Counted from the first letter of the stretch, positions 33,490-46,690 are shown. The stretch is DNA of 64,000 nt from Lepeophtheirus salmonis (GCF_016086655.4 NC_052131.2:12011940-12075939), one strand, 5' to 3'. A program made the numbers and translations. The notes: a model not told the origin generated them from the sequence alone.

Positions 33490-34838
33490 TTCATTTTTGG
33501 CTTACCACAATCTCATATTAATTGAATATCTACCAAAAAACATAAACTAATTATTTAATTGTTACTATTACTATATCAAATATTTTTCAAAATTTAATTT
33601 TTCATCGATTTGCATAAAATAACTCAAAATGATGAATGTGAATTAAAATGAGGTATTGATTGTCACCTGACAATACTTTATAAAGTTTTTTACACGAATT
33701 AGTTCTTACCAAAGCGTTAGTCCGCTCAAGAAATTATGTGTGCGCTCCTACTCCCGCTCAGTAACTAGTTTTGTGAGCGCACTCCCGCTCAATGAAAATG
33801 AGCACCGCAAATTTTTCACTCGTATTTGACCTTGACAACTCTTTATGAATGTATGTTACAACAAAAATCCAATTCAATTTTTCCGTTTTAAACCCGTTTT
33901 ATCTACTAGATAATAGTAAAAAAGACATATTGATAATAAAATCATGTCTGTAGTTTCAATATTAAGGGAGTTATAACCAATTTATTATATGAATTTCACA
34001 CCATTTTTTCGTTGTGTTACATCTTGTAATGTTATAATCTACACCAAAATATGTGATATAATAAAATTTGATATTTCAATAAAACAACACAACTTTCTTA
34101 AGAATCAAGAAAATTGAATGAAATTTTATGAATTACAGAATACAGTACTGTGCAAAAGATAATATTTTTAAATACCTGCAATTTAATTGTATAATATGAA
34201 ATTCGAGTATATTAATACCACGCTTTCCATACAATTAATGATAGTTATTGAAAAAAAAGGAGAGGTTAAAAATTAAGACAAAGTACATTCATATTGCGTA
34301 ATAATAAAGATTGAAGGTGCTAATGTTGGGTTAAAATTAATGTACGTTGCATAACCAGATTTTTGGAAACTTTACCAAATACTAGACAAATAAATCTTTT
34401 AAAGTTCATTCGAACTTATATTTGATCCATTACATTTTATTTGTAATTTTGGAAGCTATCTGGAAATGACTTATTTTATATCAAATAGTGCAATTAATTG
34501 AAGCAACAGATTAAAAAAAATTAAACTGGGAGAAAGATTAAGAATTTAGCTACATTAAATATAAATGATATCAAATTAATTTCCCCAATTTAAGTAATAA
34601 GCATCCAGCATTCTACAGGGATCCCGAAATACTTCCGAGCTTCCGCGTACGCCTTCTGCAAGATATTGGCATTATGTAACCTACCTACTTTATGATTGCA
34701 AATAAATTACGAAAATATATACTAGGAAATAAAGACAAATAAGGTACAAGAATAAATAAAACTGAAGGATCTAAACTTATATTTAAATAAAAATATCCAT
34801 AAAATGATTAATACAGTGGTTTAACTATGAAATATTAT
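33490..34838. other. Non-coding stretch with a short GCTC-rich patch
   Basis: Near 33720-33805 a patch repeats CTCCCGCTCA-like blocks (GCGCTCCTACTCCCGCTCAG; GAGCGCACTCCCGCTCAATG). It may be an end of the hAT-like element at 34.8 kb. Otherwise AT-rich and without signal. Confidence 0.35.
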
Positions 34839-35060
34839 TCATTTGCAAAAGTATTTTTTTTCAAAATTTTTGTTCTTTAAACTTTGGCATCTATCTTTAA
34901 ATATTTGACCACCTTTTGAAAATATTCGCTCAACGGCAGCTAAGGACGGTAGTGTTGTGTTATTTTGTAGAAATATTTTTTGAATTTTTGGGGAAGAGTT
35001 TAAAAGTTTTAAAGAGTTGTTTTCTAAATTCATAAAATTTTCTACAATTTCAGCGGCGGT
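34839..35060 (-). mobile_element. hAT transposase C-terminal (dimerisation) fragment
   Basis: The frame reads NNTTLPSLAAVERIFSKGGQ, then IFKDRCQSLKNKNFEKKYF. This matches the hAT C-terminal dimerisation domain pattern (LPSSAAVERxFS followed by RxxLxxxNFE). Only about 60 residues remain. The catalytic RNase-H part is absent from the window. Confidence 0.7.
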
Positions 35061-35984
35061 TTGATTATTTTATTTTTTCTTCATTGGAAAGAAGCTTGAT
35101 GTTGACTCAATTTCTATATACTATATACACTCAACTACACTATAAAAAAAATTAAGCTTAGGATTCTAAAATATTAGACTCAATATTTTGATTGAGTCTA
35201 GTAAGAGTCTTCAAATTTCCTTAGAGGTCAATTAAAGTCTAAAACTCTTAAAGTTTTTCTTAAGTTCAGTTATAACAAGTAGTATCATTAATATTTTGTA
35301 AATATATGTGACTCAAACTATTTATTTTTTTTCCTAATAAAAGTAACTTGAAAGTTAGTTTTTATCCAGTGAAAAAATTTAAACAGATAACCTCATAAAC
35401 ATTTACTTTTGCGGGGAAAAATGTTACTTCCTTATTACATAAGTATTTTTCTTTAAATTACATGGGTCAAAATCGGCCCTTATCCCGACTAAATATTAAA
35501 CATCATTCAAAAAACAAAAAAGCTGAAGACCTGGAGTTCTAAGCATACGAGTATATAGTAAAGCTATTCAACCCGAGTCCTAAAATTGAAATTGAAATGA
35601 GGATAATGAACTAAAAAGTTACAATAAGAAAACTTGCTATTAAATGTAGTGTTACTCGTATTAGTTTAGTAGTTTATCTGTTAAAATATGGACTCGACTT
35701 GAAGTTTTAATCTATTAACTCCATATTAATAATATTATGTAGATACCAAAAACATCAAAACAAGTAATAAATGAGTCGGAAGATTATACAATTTACAACA
35801 CGAAACCTTTCACACTAGACTATATCTCTAAATGTCTCGGCGTTACTTCACTAACAGAAAAGTATGTACTGTACCGTAAAATGGTGTTTTTTTTTGTTTT
35901 TGTTTTTTGGGACTATTGTAAAAAAGCAGAAATAACTTTGCCTTCAAATAATTTCATATTTTTGGTATATAACTCCTATTAATT

Positions 35985-36690
35985 TAAATATATATAAATA
36001 TGTATCTTCTCGTGGCATAACATTCTGAAAAGAAATGATCGGCAGTTTCCTGTGAGGCATTACAAAAGAAGAAAAATCTATCTTCATGGGCACTCTCATT
36101 AATACGTCCAATAGTAAGTATATTTGAGACCACCATATGTCGGAGCTGATATGTTAAAAATTCGAATAAATTATTTGACAGAATGTAAAAATGTTCTCAT
36201 TTTGGACTATCTCTCTGAATGAATGTCTCCTTCTTTTTATCTGGCTTAGATATTTAATTTTGACATTCTTGTCGACTTGTAGAAGTTGAATTGATTTGTT
36301 AGTCATTTTTTTTATAAATTTAAAAAATGAATCCTGGGGGCTAATTTTTCTTTTTCGGATTGTAATATTCTTTAAAATTATTTTCTATTCTATTTTCTCA
36401 GCAAACAACATTTTTAGTTCGCTAATAAAAACTTCGCCAATGAAGGGAAGCTTTTTCTTGATGGACATAGTAGATAAAAAGATTAAACGTTCATTATTTA
36501 ATATGGGTTTCTGCTCTGTCATTAAAGAAAATTTTGGAAAAATGTCATTGTTTACTTTCGAAACTTCATGTCAAAAAAAACCAGTGATTTCAATATCTTG
36601 ATTATTATTTTTAATGATTTATCTCTAAATGTGTCAAGTTGAAAGTTCCTCTTGATTTTAATGCTGCTTTTCAGAAGGTTAGACCATGTG
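35985..36690 (-). mobile_element. LINE ORF2 C-terminal fragment
   Basis: Minus-strand pieces read QKPILNNERLIFLSTMSIKK, IFTFCQIIYSNF, then (shifted) LTYQLRHMVVSNILTIGRIN. They end in FFFFCNASQETADHFFSEC, the Cys/His-rich end common to L1-like and related non-LTR ORF2 proteins (C...ET..H.F..C). Frameshifts and a stop are present. The open frame on the opposite strand at 36296-36601 is its shadow. Confidence 0.6.
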
Positions 36691-36694
36691 CATT

Positions 36695-38970
36695 ACTTAC
36701 TTCAAATTAGTAAACCATTTTATAATAATGCAATCAACGGTTTAATTTGATACGTAATTCTTTAGCTATTTTTGTTCCTGGATATCAAAATATAAGAATC
36801 ATGCTTAATTAATACATAATTAAACAATATTTAATTTGAAAAGAGTGGTATAATTGATTATATGCCTATATATGCATGATAAAAGGAAATTATTTTGAGA
36901 CATAATCATTTTTTACTTAATGAATCAGTGTAGGAGATAGTTTTATGTGTGTATTTTATCATTCTAACTGCATAGATTTAATCATTCAGTGTCATTAAAA
37001 AAAGTTATGTTGGGTATGTGCATAAATATAGGATGTCAAAACAAAAGTAAACTATAATTATTTTCATCAAAATTTAGTCTAGATTACATATATATTCATC
37101 GACAACCCCTTGTGGAGGCGCCGCAAATTGAAGTTAAAGTAGCAAAAGTGATTGTCACAATAAAAATAAATTAATAGATTTTATTGAAAATACCATATCG
37201 GGCCGATATAGGTATCTTATATCAAATAAAGGTTCTAAATTATAGCCAAAACTCTGCTGTATCATAACTCATCTCATAAATTTGAATATAAATCCTATAA
37301 TTGACAAAATATACCAATGAAATACTGAGTTGTATAGATATATGATGTAAAAAAAATATATTTAGATTTTCTTCTTTTCTTGATTTTTTTAAAGATTGTA
37401 TTTATGCTGAAACCCACTACATTTATATATGTAAATCTATAAGATTTCCCTCATTATAAACACAAAAAAGGTTCAAATATAAATCAAGTAGAAATTTTGC
37501 ATATAGAATTAATGCACTTATTTAATTCTTATAACTAAAATTGCAATTGATTCTACAGCTTCATATTCTCCCTGACTTTTAAAAGAAAATCATTTTAGGT
37601 CACATAGAGAGATCCCTTGTAATTAGATATTGAACAAATTGTTTTTACAATGATATGAGTCTTATTTTGATGTTGTATTCAAAATAGGTAAATATTTACC
37701 ATTTTATGACTAGCTTCTTAAAATAAACAAAAATCTTATATATTTTATTGTGAGTTGTTTTCATGTGTTGAGTTTTGTATTATTCAAAGTAGATAACTCT
37801 ACACATTCGAAATTCAAATAGATATTACTAGTACCTTGCAAAACGTAGAAAAAAATAGAAGTTTTGATATTAAAAGAGGAAAACGGTTTATACGTGAGCT
37901 CTTGTTGTCTTTTTTGTACATTCTTTGCCAAATCATTGTTGGGATAACTGGTGTAGTAACTGATAGTGTGTCAATCAATGTATGACGACATAACTATAAA
38001 ACTACCGCCTCCCAACTTTTAAATTTGTTCTGGTACCCTTGATCCCCCTTTCTACAGATAAATACTACCAAAATTTCAACATTCTCTTCTTCTTTTGTAG
38101 GTTAACAGTGTTTCCATTGGCGAGTTCAAACATTTTTTCCCAGTTGGGTGCTAACCTTACAAAACTTTCATTTTGAAAACTACTGTTTTAGATTATAGTT
38201 GACAAACTTTTATATTTCAACCCATCCCATCAGGTTGAATATAAAGTGCATTAGTGACCAAATATGTCTGAAATATTGGAGCAATCATGTTAATGGAATC
38301 AATAGAAACATTGTGAATATTTTTCGTTTGCTACTTTTGTGTTCACAGACTACATATATGAGATATAAAATGTTGCGTAGAATAATTAAAACGTATAATA
38401 TGTTTATACATTGACATATGCCTTGAATTCATATCATGTAATTTGTTGATTATAGAACCAGCTTTTATAAATCTAAACTGGTCAACATATTTAAAATAAA
38501 TATATGCCCCGCCAACTTGACATCTTGTATCATTTGTAGATGTCATAACCAAAAAAAAAGAGATGAAGAAAGGATAAAACATTTGAGGGAGATCATTTAA
38601 AGACGAAATATTCTATCTATGGTGGATACATCAATAGAGTAGTAAAAATTGTAGTTGAAATCAATTATAGTTCTTGTACAATTTTTGGCGACTCATAGCT
38701 AGACAAGGAAATGCTGTTTTTTTCAAAAAAAAAAAAAAAATGTGACGGTGCGAGCATACTCTAGATATGTATATAATTGACGAAAATCCTTGTCTCGTTT
38801 GCAGTTGAGATCAATATATTTAAATATTTATAGCATGCAATAGTTTTCTACGAGTTTATTTTTAAATTAATATAATTTTTGAACCTGTATTTGAGAAACA
38901 ATCCTCTTTTACAAAAAAAAAAAAAATTTTTTTTTTTAATACATTATTAATGGATGCAATGTTCCTTTTT
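36695..38970. other. AT-rich non-coding stretch
   Basis: No coding or repeat signal could be assigned. Poly-A/T runs lie at its right edge (38714-38730, 38915-38938). Confidence 0.4.
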
Positions 38971-38974
38971 TTTA

Positions 38975-39233
38975 ATATTCTGGTCGTAAACCTGGATTGC
39001 CTCTTTTTGGGCAAAGATTTTGAAATAACCAGTTCAGGAACTTTGTTAATTTTTTTCTTCCTTCCTCGACCCTTCTGATTTGCAAGGGTTTGTCCATCCT
39101 TCCTTTTCTTACACCAATTCTAAATGGTCCTGAAAGGAATCTATAACCTTTGAGCAACGTCTCTCTGGCTTGATCCACCCTCTATCATGGTAACAGCATT
39201 AGACCTGGTCTCCAATGATTGCTCTCTCACCAT
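38975..39233 (-). mobile_element. Tc1/mariner transposase N-terminal (HTH) fragment
   Basis: From ATG 39233 one frame reads MVREQSLETRSNAV, GGSSQRDVAQRL, a stop, PFRTI, a stop, NWCKKRKDGQTLANQKGRG, then LVISKSLPK. This is the first HTH of a Tc1 transposase, followed by the GRGR-like AT-hook linker. Two in-frame stops make it dead, and everything downstream is missing. Confidence 0.65.
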
Positions 39234-39239
39234 TTCGGA

Positions 39240-40340
39240 TAATGAATTTCAACTAACGTCCTGTGGTGTTTTCTGAGCCCTTTTATACTGATGTATGATG
39301 CAATCATTGATATTATTGCATTAGAAAAATTTCAATATTGCCTAACGATTGTATAAGACAAATTTCATTTTATTCAGACCAAAAAATTTTTTTTTTTTTA
39401 CTATAAAACGGATTCAATCACTTTTTTAAGCATATATCAAGTCCAATTGCATGTATTTAAACTGAATTAAGCACTAAATACAGTTCAAGATCATTTTATC
39501 TCATGTAAGCCGAAATAGTAAAATAATAGAAAATAGGCCATTGTCAGTATCGTAAGTATTTTCTTTTTTTATATCATTAAGACATTTGAAATTATATCAG
39601 AAACTGAAGTACGAAAAAGCTGACTTTAAATATAACTAATAAAGGGGCCCTCAGACTCCCTAATGTTAGCCAACCAGGAAAAAAATTGAATCCCGAGCTT
39701 GGAGTGGAATCAACTTTAAATTTAAATTTATTAACAACAGATATATTTAGGATTTTTTTTTCTAACCGTAATTAATAATAAGTTAAATATTAAAAATGCT
39801 GATGTTAAAAAGGGTATAAAAAATATAACTTTCTAAAAAAAGCTCTGTAATTAAATAAAATATGAGCACAAAATGTATTAAGAAAGCTATTAAAAGACTT
39901 GACCTTTTCGAAGAAAAAGTGATAATATAGTAAATAATTTTCTGTTATACGATTTTTTAAAAATCCTTTGCACGGGGCGTAATGAGAACTTCTTTAAGTT
40001 ATCAGTTACATACGCTCAATATAATTGACAAAAAAAAAGTTGAAAAATAATATTGGACATCCAATCAGACATTGAACCGCATTTAATTAAAATATGTAAT
40101 TTGATACGTGCCATTTCCTGACAATTCATGCTAGTACTTCATTAATTGATTAATTCATTTGAAAAATTGGATCATCATCAATTATATAAATACATAATAT
40201 ATGAGAAACCACTTTTCATATACTTATTTAAATAGCTACGTTCAGTTACATAGAGATGTGTGTACATATAACAATATCAATTTGTGGTTTGGATAAAAAA
40301 CTTCGCCCCTATGTAAAAAAAAAAAAAAACTAAATTGGTG
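39240..40340. other. Non-coding stretch
   Basis: AT-rich DNA without a recognisable gene; A/T runs at 39387-39400 and 40316-40330. Confidence 0.4.
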
Positions 40341-40342
40341 AA

Positions 40343-40500
40343 AGAATGTTTGAAAAGAGAGTAGCTTAGCTGTTATCACGTTTTATTGGATAAGCTGCAA
40401 GCAGCTATCATGTGAAGGAAATATACTCAAACACCACTCAGTATCTAGAATGTACATAGGGAGAAATTACTTATTATTTAATTAAACTAGACAGAAATAG
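40343..40500 (+). repeat. Tc1-type terminal arm, solo copy D
   Basis: Contains GAAAGAATGTTTGAAAAGAG, GTAGCTTAGCTGTTATCACG and GTGAAGGAAATA, matching the arms at 25.9 and 32.2 kb. No transposase is adjacent. Confidence 0.5.
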
Positions 40501-40984
40501 GGTCAAAAAATAGTTTGCTTATTTGACAAAATATGTCTAAAATCGTGGGCAGACCCTTTGCCCAAATATATTTGAATATGATTCAAACTTCAATTCTAAT
40601 AATGATTTCCATTTTTGTTACATAAATTTTAAAGATAAAATGTTCTATTATTTGCCGTCTATTGCAATCATTAACCGTCCATTAATTAATAATTGTTTCA
40701 ACAGTTGGCTGGAACGGCTATTAAAAGAAAATCATATCAAACGCACAATAATGAAATAAATAAATTAGAAAAAAAAAAAAAAATGTTAAAAGAAGAGAAT
40801 GAGTCAATAAATCAATCAATTTCTGACATTTAAAGAATAATGCAAATGAATTGATCGTTTAAATCGAGTGTGTTGGAGCTCTTATGTATGTAGTCAAAGT
40901 CTTGATTGGCACTCCTCCACCCCAAAGTCGTCTTTGACCATGTTTATCAATGATTATATTTTTTTTTACTTTATGTTCAGGAGT

Positions 40985-41055
40985 GTTAATTCGGCAAAAT
41001 GTCCGTTCGTCAAAGTGCCATTCAGAAATATGGTTTTCGACAAAGTGTCTTTGAA
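40985..41055 (+). repeat. Short degenerate tandem repeat, about 15-bp unit
   Basis: Successive units ATTCGGCAAAATGTCC, GTTCGTCAAAGTGCC, ATTCAGAAATATGG and TTTTCGACAAAGTGTC follow the theme TTCGnCAAAGTGTC. About four diverged units. Confidence 0.5.
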
Positions 41056-41426
41056 CTGTCTAAAATATAGGGGTGTATTGATCCCAAACTTTTGACTTGC
41101 TGTCCTAAATTTGAAAGACACAGCAGAATCAGAGACGAACCCCGTGCCATAAATGAATATATTTGATAAATGACCTCATCATAAAACAATCTTCTATAAT
41201 TTTATTATGCTTAATTAAGACTTTAGTTAACCCTTAATTCAGAATAACGAAAATATTCATGTATTTTAAAGATACTTAAAGTTGTTATAAACTAATTCAA
41301 ATGGTTAACTGGTTAATAAATAGTTAAATGGTTATACTTTACTATTTATAATATTAGTGAAAATGATGACTTGTAGAAGGGCTTTAAGACTATTTTTAGC
41401 CTTATTTTTTATTGGATATGTCCTCC

Positions 41427-41816
41427 TTAACCAACAAAAGCTGCCGCAACACGCCGGCGAGCAGATTGGCAGCTCTTGACTAGGAAGACCGTGTATATAG
41501 CGTACCCCCTGTCATGTTGAAAGATTCGAGCAAATCCAAATTTAGATGATATGTGTGGCAGACATTCTTTTCTAAGATGCCATAAACTAAAAAAATTATA
41601 GAGGGTGGATGTCAGGGCTGGAGTAGGCCATGTTGCTTCTGCCGAAGTTTTGGTTTTTCTTATGGGTATGGGACTGTATAGGGACGTAATGGACTTCTTG
41701 ATGTTGTAGGCAGTCCGGATGGAGATGCTAATGGTCTCATCAGCTTTCTTGGCACTGAAACCGGTGTGAATGAGATCGCACACGTGTTTCCTTTTTATTG
41801 TTACACCTAGAGACAT
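41427..41816 (-). mobile_element. Internally deleted Tc1/mariner copy 2, open frame of 129 codons
   Basis: The frame from ATG 41816 has no stop until 41427. Residues 1-40 are the HTH (KRKHVCDLIHTGFSAKKADE, then ISIRTAYNIKK). The end (VKSCQSARRRVAAAFVG) is the usual Tc1/mariner C-terminus. The neighbouring frame in between reads VYGILEKNVCHTYHLNLDLL, the region after the third Asp. The catalytic core is therefore deleted. The same arrangement occurs at 26284-26692. The open frame could give a DNA-binding fragment without catalytic activity, but expression is unproven and a one-base frame change near the junction makes the middle non-native. Confidence 0.6.
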
Positions 41817-42299
41817 GGAATCACAACGAAACTTGTTTTAGCTGTCGTTTGGATGTGTAATGAAACTTCGTAACGAAAAATAACGGGGAGAAATGTTTTG
41901 GGTCCCAGATTGTATACCCAGCAGTTTGCCAGTTCTTGCCGATTTTGGAACCGTTCTTAACTTAATAATAGTGAAATATTCACTGGATAGCAGCGCTTGT
42001 AGGGGAGACCTGGGACCATTGCACACAACCATTTTATATGAAATAAGTTTTTATAAGAGTGCCACATATGATAATAATTATATTTACTGACTGGCCAAGA
42101 GACACCCTGGCGATTCAGGCTGAAAAAAAGGTTCAATTCTGTATCTGTTTTGAATGACGTAGAGAAAGACAGATAGACAACGTTATTTAAAACTTTTGGA
42201 AGATTGTTTATTCTTCAAAAACCCATATTTTATAAAGTGCTACATTTTGAAATAATAATGTATATTAAAAAATTTTGAAAGAAATTTTCTGTATTTATT

Positions 42300-42445
42300 T
42301 TTGTCCCATTTTATGCACACCAAAAGACTTATCTGTCAAAAACAAATTAACAGTGCAAACGTTGTTGCAATATGCATCAACATAATAATTAAGATAAAAT
42401 AAAGATGATTAAAATCGTAATTAGAAAATAACGGTTTCGTTTATA
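42300..42445 (+). repeat. Dispersed repeat family D, copy 2
   Basis: Contains GCACACCAAAAGACT, TTAACAGTGCAAACGTTGT and, at its end, AAAATAACGGTTTCGTTT, aligning with 25170-25340 and 43430-43590. Confidence 0.5.
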
Positions 42446-42722
42446 CCAAAGTAATATATCATTCTGAGAGACCGGGCAGTTGCAACATGAAACAGTTGCA
42501 CTATCTCATTTTGCACAAACATCATAAAGTTATAGTCACTGGATTTATAATATAATTTAAAAAATGTAATGTAGATCATTGAGAAAAAAGATGGAAAACT
42601 TTCGTTAACTTTTCTTTGGGATATTGAATAGAAACTAAATTATATTTTTGTTATTGATGATTTAAGTAACATGATTATAAGTATTTTTATGGAGCAGCAA
42701 TATTTTTGTTCATAATAACGCA

Positions 42723-42798
42723 GTTGTATTTCATTGTTTTTTCTATACCTTGTATAATCCCTTTGATACAAGGTACAGAAAAAACAATGAAATACAAC
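42723..42798. repeat. Near-perfect 33-bp hairpin
   Basis: The left arm 42723-42755 is the reverse complement of the right arm 42766-42798 except for one position, with a 10-base loop. The arms start GTTGTATTTCATTG and end AATGAAATACAAC. Transcribed from either strand it would fold into a long stem, similar in size to a microRNA or MITE foldback. No known microRNA was recognised. Confidence 0.75.
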
Positions 42799-43429
42799 CG
42801 GATTCTTTTGATATAATTTTATCAAGATTTTTAGCTAATTTATTCTGGACAAATTTTAGGAACTGTTATTTTCAGTGAAAAGGGGTCAGTAGGAGCAATT
42901 ATAGCTATTTCCTGATATTGTGCTCTCTTTATTACTATTTTTTATATTTACGCTTCATAACAAATATGTTTGATAGCAGATCCAAAGCATTAAAGAGGAT
43001 TGTAACAGGAATTTATCTTATTAATAATGTTTTTCAATTATTGAGAGTTTTATAAATCTTATTGTGGCTTAATTTATTATAATACACTAAAAGTTAATAA
43101 ACCATTCTTGCATATCGAAATAATTTACAGGTCGTATTCAAATTTGTCATAAAAAATAAAGACTGATAATTTATATAATCTATTAATAGATTAAAACAAT
43201 TGCAGACACACGTTGTCTAATATATAAAAAAACCGATATTTTCTAATTTCCGACTTAATTAATATTCGATTCAAAAATTATTTTGTTTGAGTTGTAACTT
43301 TTGATGAATTGTTTATTCATCATTATTTAACACTTTGTAATGGTGGCTATTTTTAAAGAAAAAAACAATCCTTCAAAAGTTTTAAAGAATTTTCCTGTAA
43401 ATTAATTTTTCTATTCTTTTTCTTATAGT

Positions 43430-43590
43430 GGAAAATTGCAATGCGCACCAAAAGACGGCTGATCTTTTTTATTAAAAAAAATATCAATGCCAAATGCCTG
43501 ATATTATCAACATATCTTGTGGACATGTGTTTTAACATAATAATAAAATCAATTTTAGAACTGAATTCAGAATTAAAAAATAACGATTTA
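43430..43590 (+). repeat. Dispersed repeat family D, copy 3
   Basis: Contains GCGCACCAAAAGACGGCTGA, ATCAATGCCAAATG, TTGTGGACATGTGTTTTAAC and AAAAAATAACGATTT, in the same order as the other two copies. Confidence 0.5.
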
Positions 43591-43599
43591 TTTTTTATT

Positions 43600-46500
43600 A
43601 AAGTAGTATGTGGATGATATTAATTTTAGTTTAACGATTCTAACGCAAGCCAACTCCGAATAAACTCATCAAAAAAAGTGTGGGAACTTATACTTTTGCA
43701 CTAATAGACAATATAATTAAAAAAATACTTCGTTCAACCAATCAACATTCAAAACAAATAATGGTTATGTACAAAGCATGTACGCAAACTCTTTTCATTT
43801 TTGCTTCCTCCATGCTTGCATTTCTTATACTTTTGTACATAGCTTATAATAAGTGTTTGGAAATTTATAAAATTGACGGGTAATAAAAAAATATTTTTGA
43901 TGATTGGGGATACTGTTTTTTAAAATCAATTGTCTTTTTTTATAATATTCTATTTTGGTGTTTTACATGTTAAATATGTTAATTAATATTAATTTCTTTC
44001 TAAATATGGTCCTTTAAAATTAAAATATCCTTTATTGTGGTCTTATCACTTAAAAGTTTGTCCATCCCTCTTGCAAGAGTTGAATAATTCAGGAATCCAA
44101 TTTATTAAAGTACAAAGGGATTATATATCCTTGGCATTGCTCGAGATATAATTTTTAATTATACCTCCAGACTCTCCAATAGTACGGTGATCAAAAGTAA
44201 TCCAGATATTTTTACCATTGAATACTAGGTTTATCATCATTGTTTTCCTTCCTTTTACACATTCTCTTCTCTCCACAATTACCCAGGACTTACCCCCCTC
44301 TCTCTTATACTTAATGAGTGCATCTTTATCTGAACAATTAAAGAAACATAAACAAACAAAAACGTTTGAAGTTTTAAAGGTATGAGTTAAACTTACTTGA
44401 GGTTCTTTAGAACGCTAACTTTTTAACCATTAATCCTTTGAATAAACAACCTTCCATGTATTTTTAAGATTATTTTAAACAATTCATTTATATAAATAAA
44501 AGACTGAAACACATTGAGTGAAAGTTAAGGTTTAACAAAGAAAAAATGTTGTTGTTTTTTTTTGTTCAAAATTGGCTTTGATTAAATTATTATTAATTGA
44601 TTTTATTCACTTGATGAAGTTGAATCCCCATAACATTTTTCAAACCATAGTTTAGATTAAACAGGATCTCTTTTCTTTTTTTTTTTTCATCAAGAAGCCT
44701 TGTAAAATTAAAACACGAAATTCAATTGAATCACATTAATAGTAGTACTGTTGTATCGATTTGGAGTTGAGTCGAAGGATAGTCGTTATGGATCGATTGT
44801 AATAAATAAACTAGAATAGGAAAATATGAGCAGCTACACCATAGCAAACATAAAGAAGGTATCTGTACAAAGAAAAAACTAACTTTAACAATTGAAAATG
44901 GTAAAATGGCTCTTGCGTGTTCCCTTTCTTCTTTTTTCTTCATTATTCTAAAAATCGTTGTAGTGTTATTATCTCACTCTGAAGGAGCATTCTGTCCTAT
45001 CTTTGGTGTAATTTTTTTTTAAATGCAACGTGTAAAAAATATATATGAATTTAAATATAATAATAATATTTATCCTACACTGATGCTATTTTTAATGTAG
45101 AAGGTTATTTTCTTTATAGCATATATTGATTTTCTCCCCCTAAAACCATATAACAGGCAGTTGATTTTAACAATTCAGTAATGACATCTCTTTTGCTCCT
45201 GCCTTATCCTCCCGCTCATACAAAAATAGGTATCTATTCATACAAGAGACCTGTTAGTATACGCTCAAGTGCACTCACTAAACAAGGTGTAAAAGAACCA
45301 ATAAATCACTACAAACAATGATATAACTAATTTGAAGACGTGAGTATACGTTTTTGAAAACAAAAATAACAAAATATTTTGTTTTTGAAAAAAATGGTTG
45401 TGCCTAATTTTTTCTCTACCTGTTTTTCCTTTTATAATTTATCGACTGTAGTCCACACATTGATACTAAATGAAGAATAGTTTCACGTATAAAAGTATAT
45501 ATGTGTTTAACCTGCTAGATATAAGTGCTGGTATCTATTATTTTTCTCTATTTTGAAAATTAAAACGTATCAGAGAGTTTGAAGTACCTGTCATTAGGTA
45601 TATGTCATCTATCAAAGTAGCTAACATGCATTTTTCTTTTTGATTTACACTCAGAAGGATTTTGACAATTTTTACATCCCTTAATAGAAGTCATATAGTT
45701 GTATGAAAAAAAAAACCTCATTTATTAGATTTCAATAAAGGAAACCTTTGATAGGGTTGATAGTGGAATTTAACAATTTCATACAAAATTGTTACATTTC
45801 TTTTAGTAACTATGAGATCATTCAATATGTTACAAAACAGTGGTATACGTCTAATCCGCTCACTCAGAGATTAAAAAACCTTTATATGAAATTGGATTGG
45901 TTAGAAAATCATTTAGGGGCAACAGCACCATGGAATTATAAGTATTTGATTCGGAGGTTTAGTGATAAAAATCAAGTTGACTCAATAAAATATTAAGGAG
46001 ACTAGGGTTTTCTGCTAATTTAAAAATCCACTCATCATTTGACTCGAGTCGAAACAACTGATTAGTTTTTCGAATTCTCACAACAATAATTAATAATGAT
46101 ATAGATTTTACTACTTTTCCCTCTAAAAACACTGTTATTTGGAAATAAACAACTCATGGAAAAACCATCAAGAAACCATATTAAGAAAAAGTGATATATT
46201 ACTTTGGTTGCTTGGTTTTATTATCTAGCGAAACGAAAAATATGGTTGAAAAAGGTAAATGGAAGGGGAAGGAGAGTTAAAATAAATATTGGTGATGGCT
46301 TTATATCATATTCTGTATAGAATATACCGAGTTTTATCACAATTTATTCACTCCTAAATAAATCATTTACTTTTATTGTTCAGAATTTTTTTATTAAGTG
46401 AATAACGCTTCATAGGGGTACTGTCAAGTAGAAAATAGGATTTTCGAAATTTTACCTCTAATTAAGTTTTGTTGCACATTTTCAACATAAGAAAAAAAGG

Positions 46501-46690
46501 AACATAACATTTTTGATATAAAATAAAATACTACAATACCGAGTGTTTAACTTTAAAAAGTCTTTTAACTCTTCACTATTAGATTTTATTTTTACCTTAA
46601 TTCACATAGATTAAGTTCAATACAGTTTTTTTTTTTTAATTTATTTGACATATGTAAAGCTTCCTAATCATTAATATGATCTCAATTAGC
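43600..46690. other. AT-rich stretch without a supported gene
   Basis: Open frames at 43680-43883 and 45748-45996 (plus strand) have no recognisable domain. The second (contains LDWLENHLGATAPWNYKYL) is somewhat protein-like in composition, but no exon structure supports it. Confidence 0.35.

Noticed and set aside
36296..36601. Plus-strand open frame of 101 codons
   Set aside because: The minus strand here carries the LINE C-terminal coding remnant, so this is its shadow.
38710..38940. Long A and T homopolymers as possible retroposon tails
   Set aside because: No coding or SINE body adjoins them, and such tracts are common throughout this AT-rich window.
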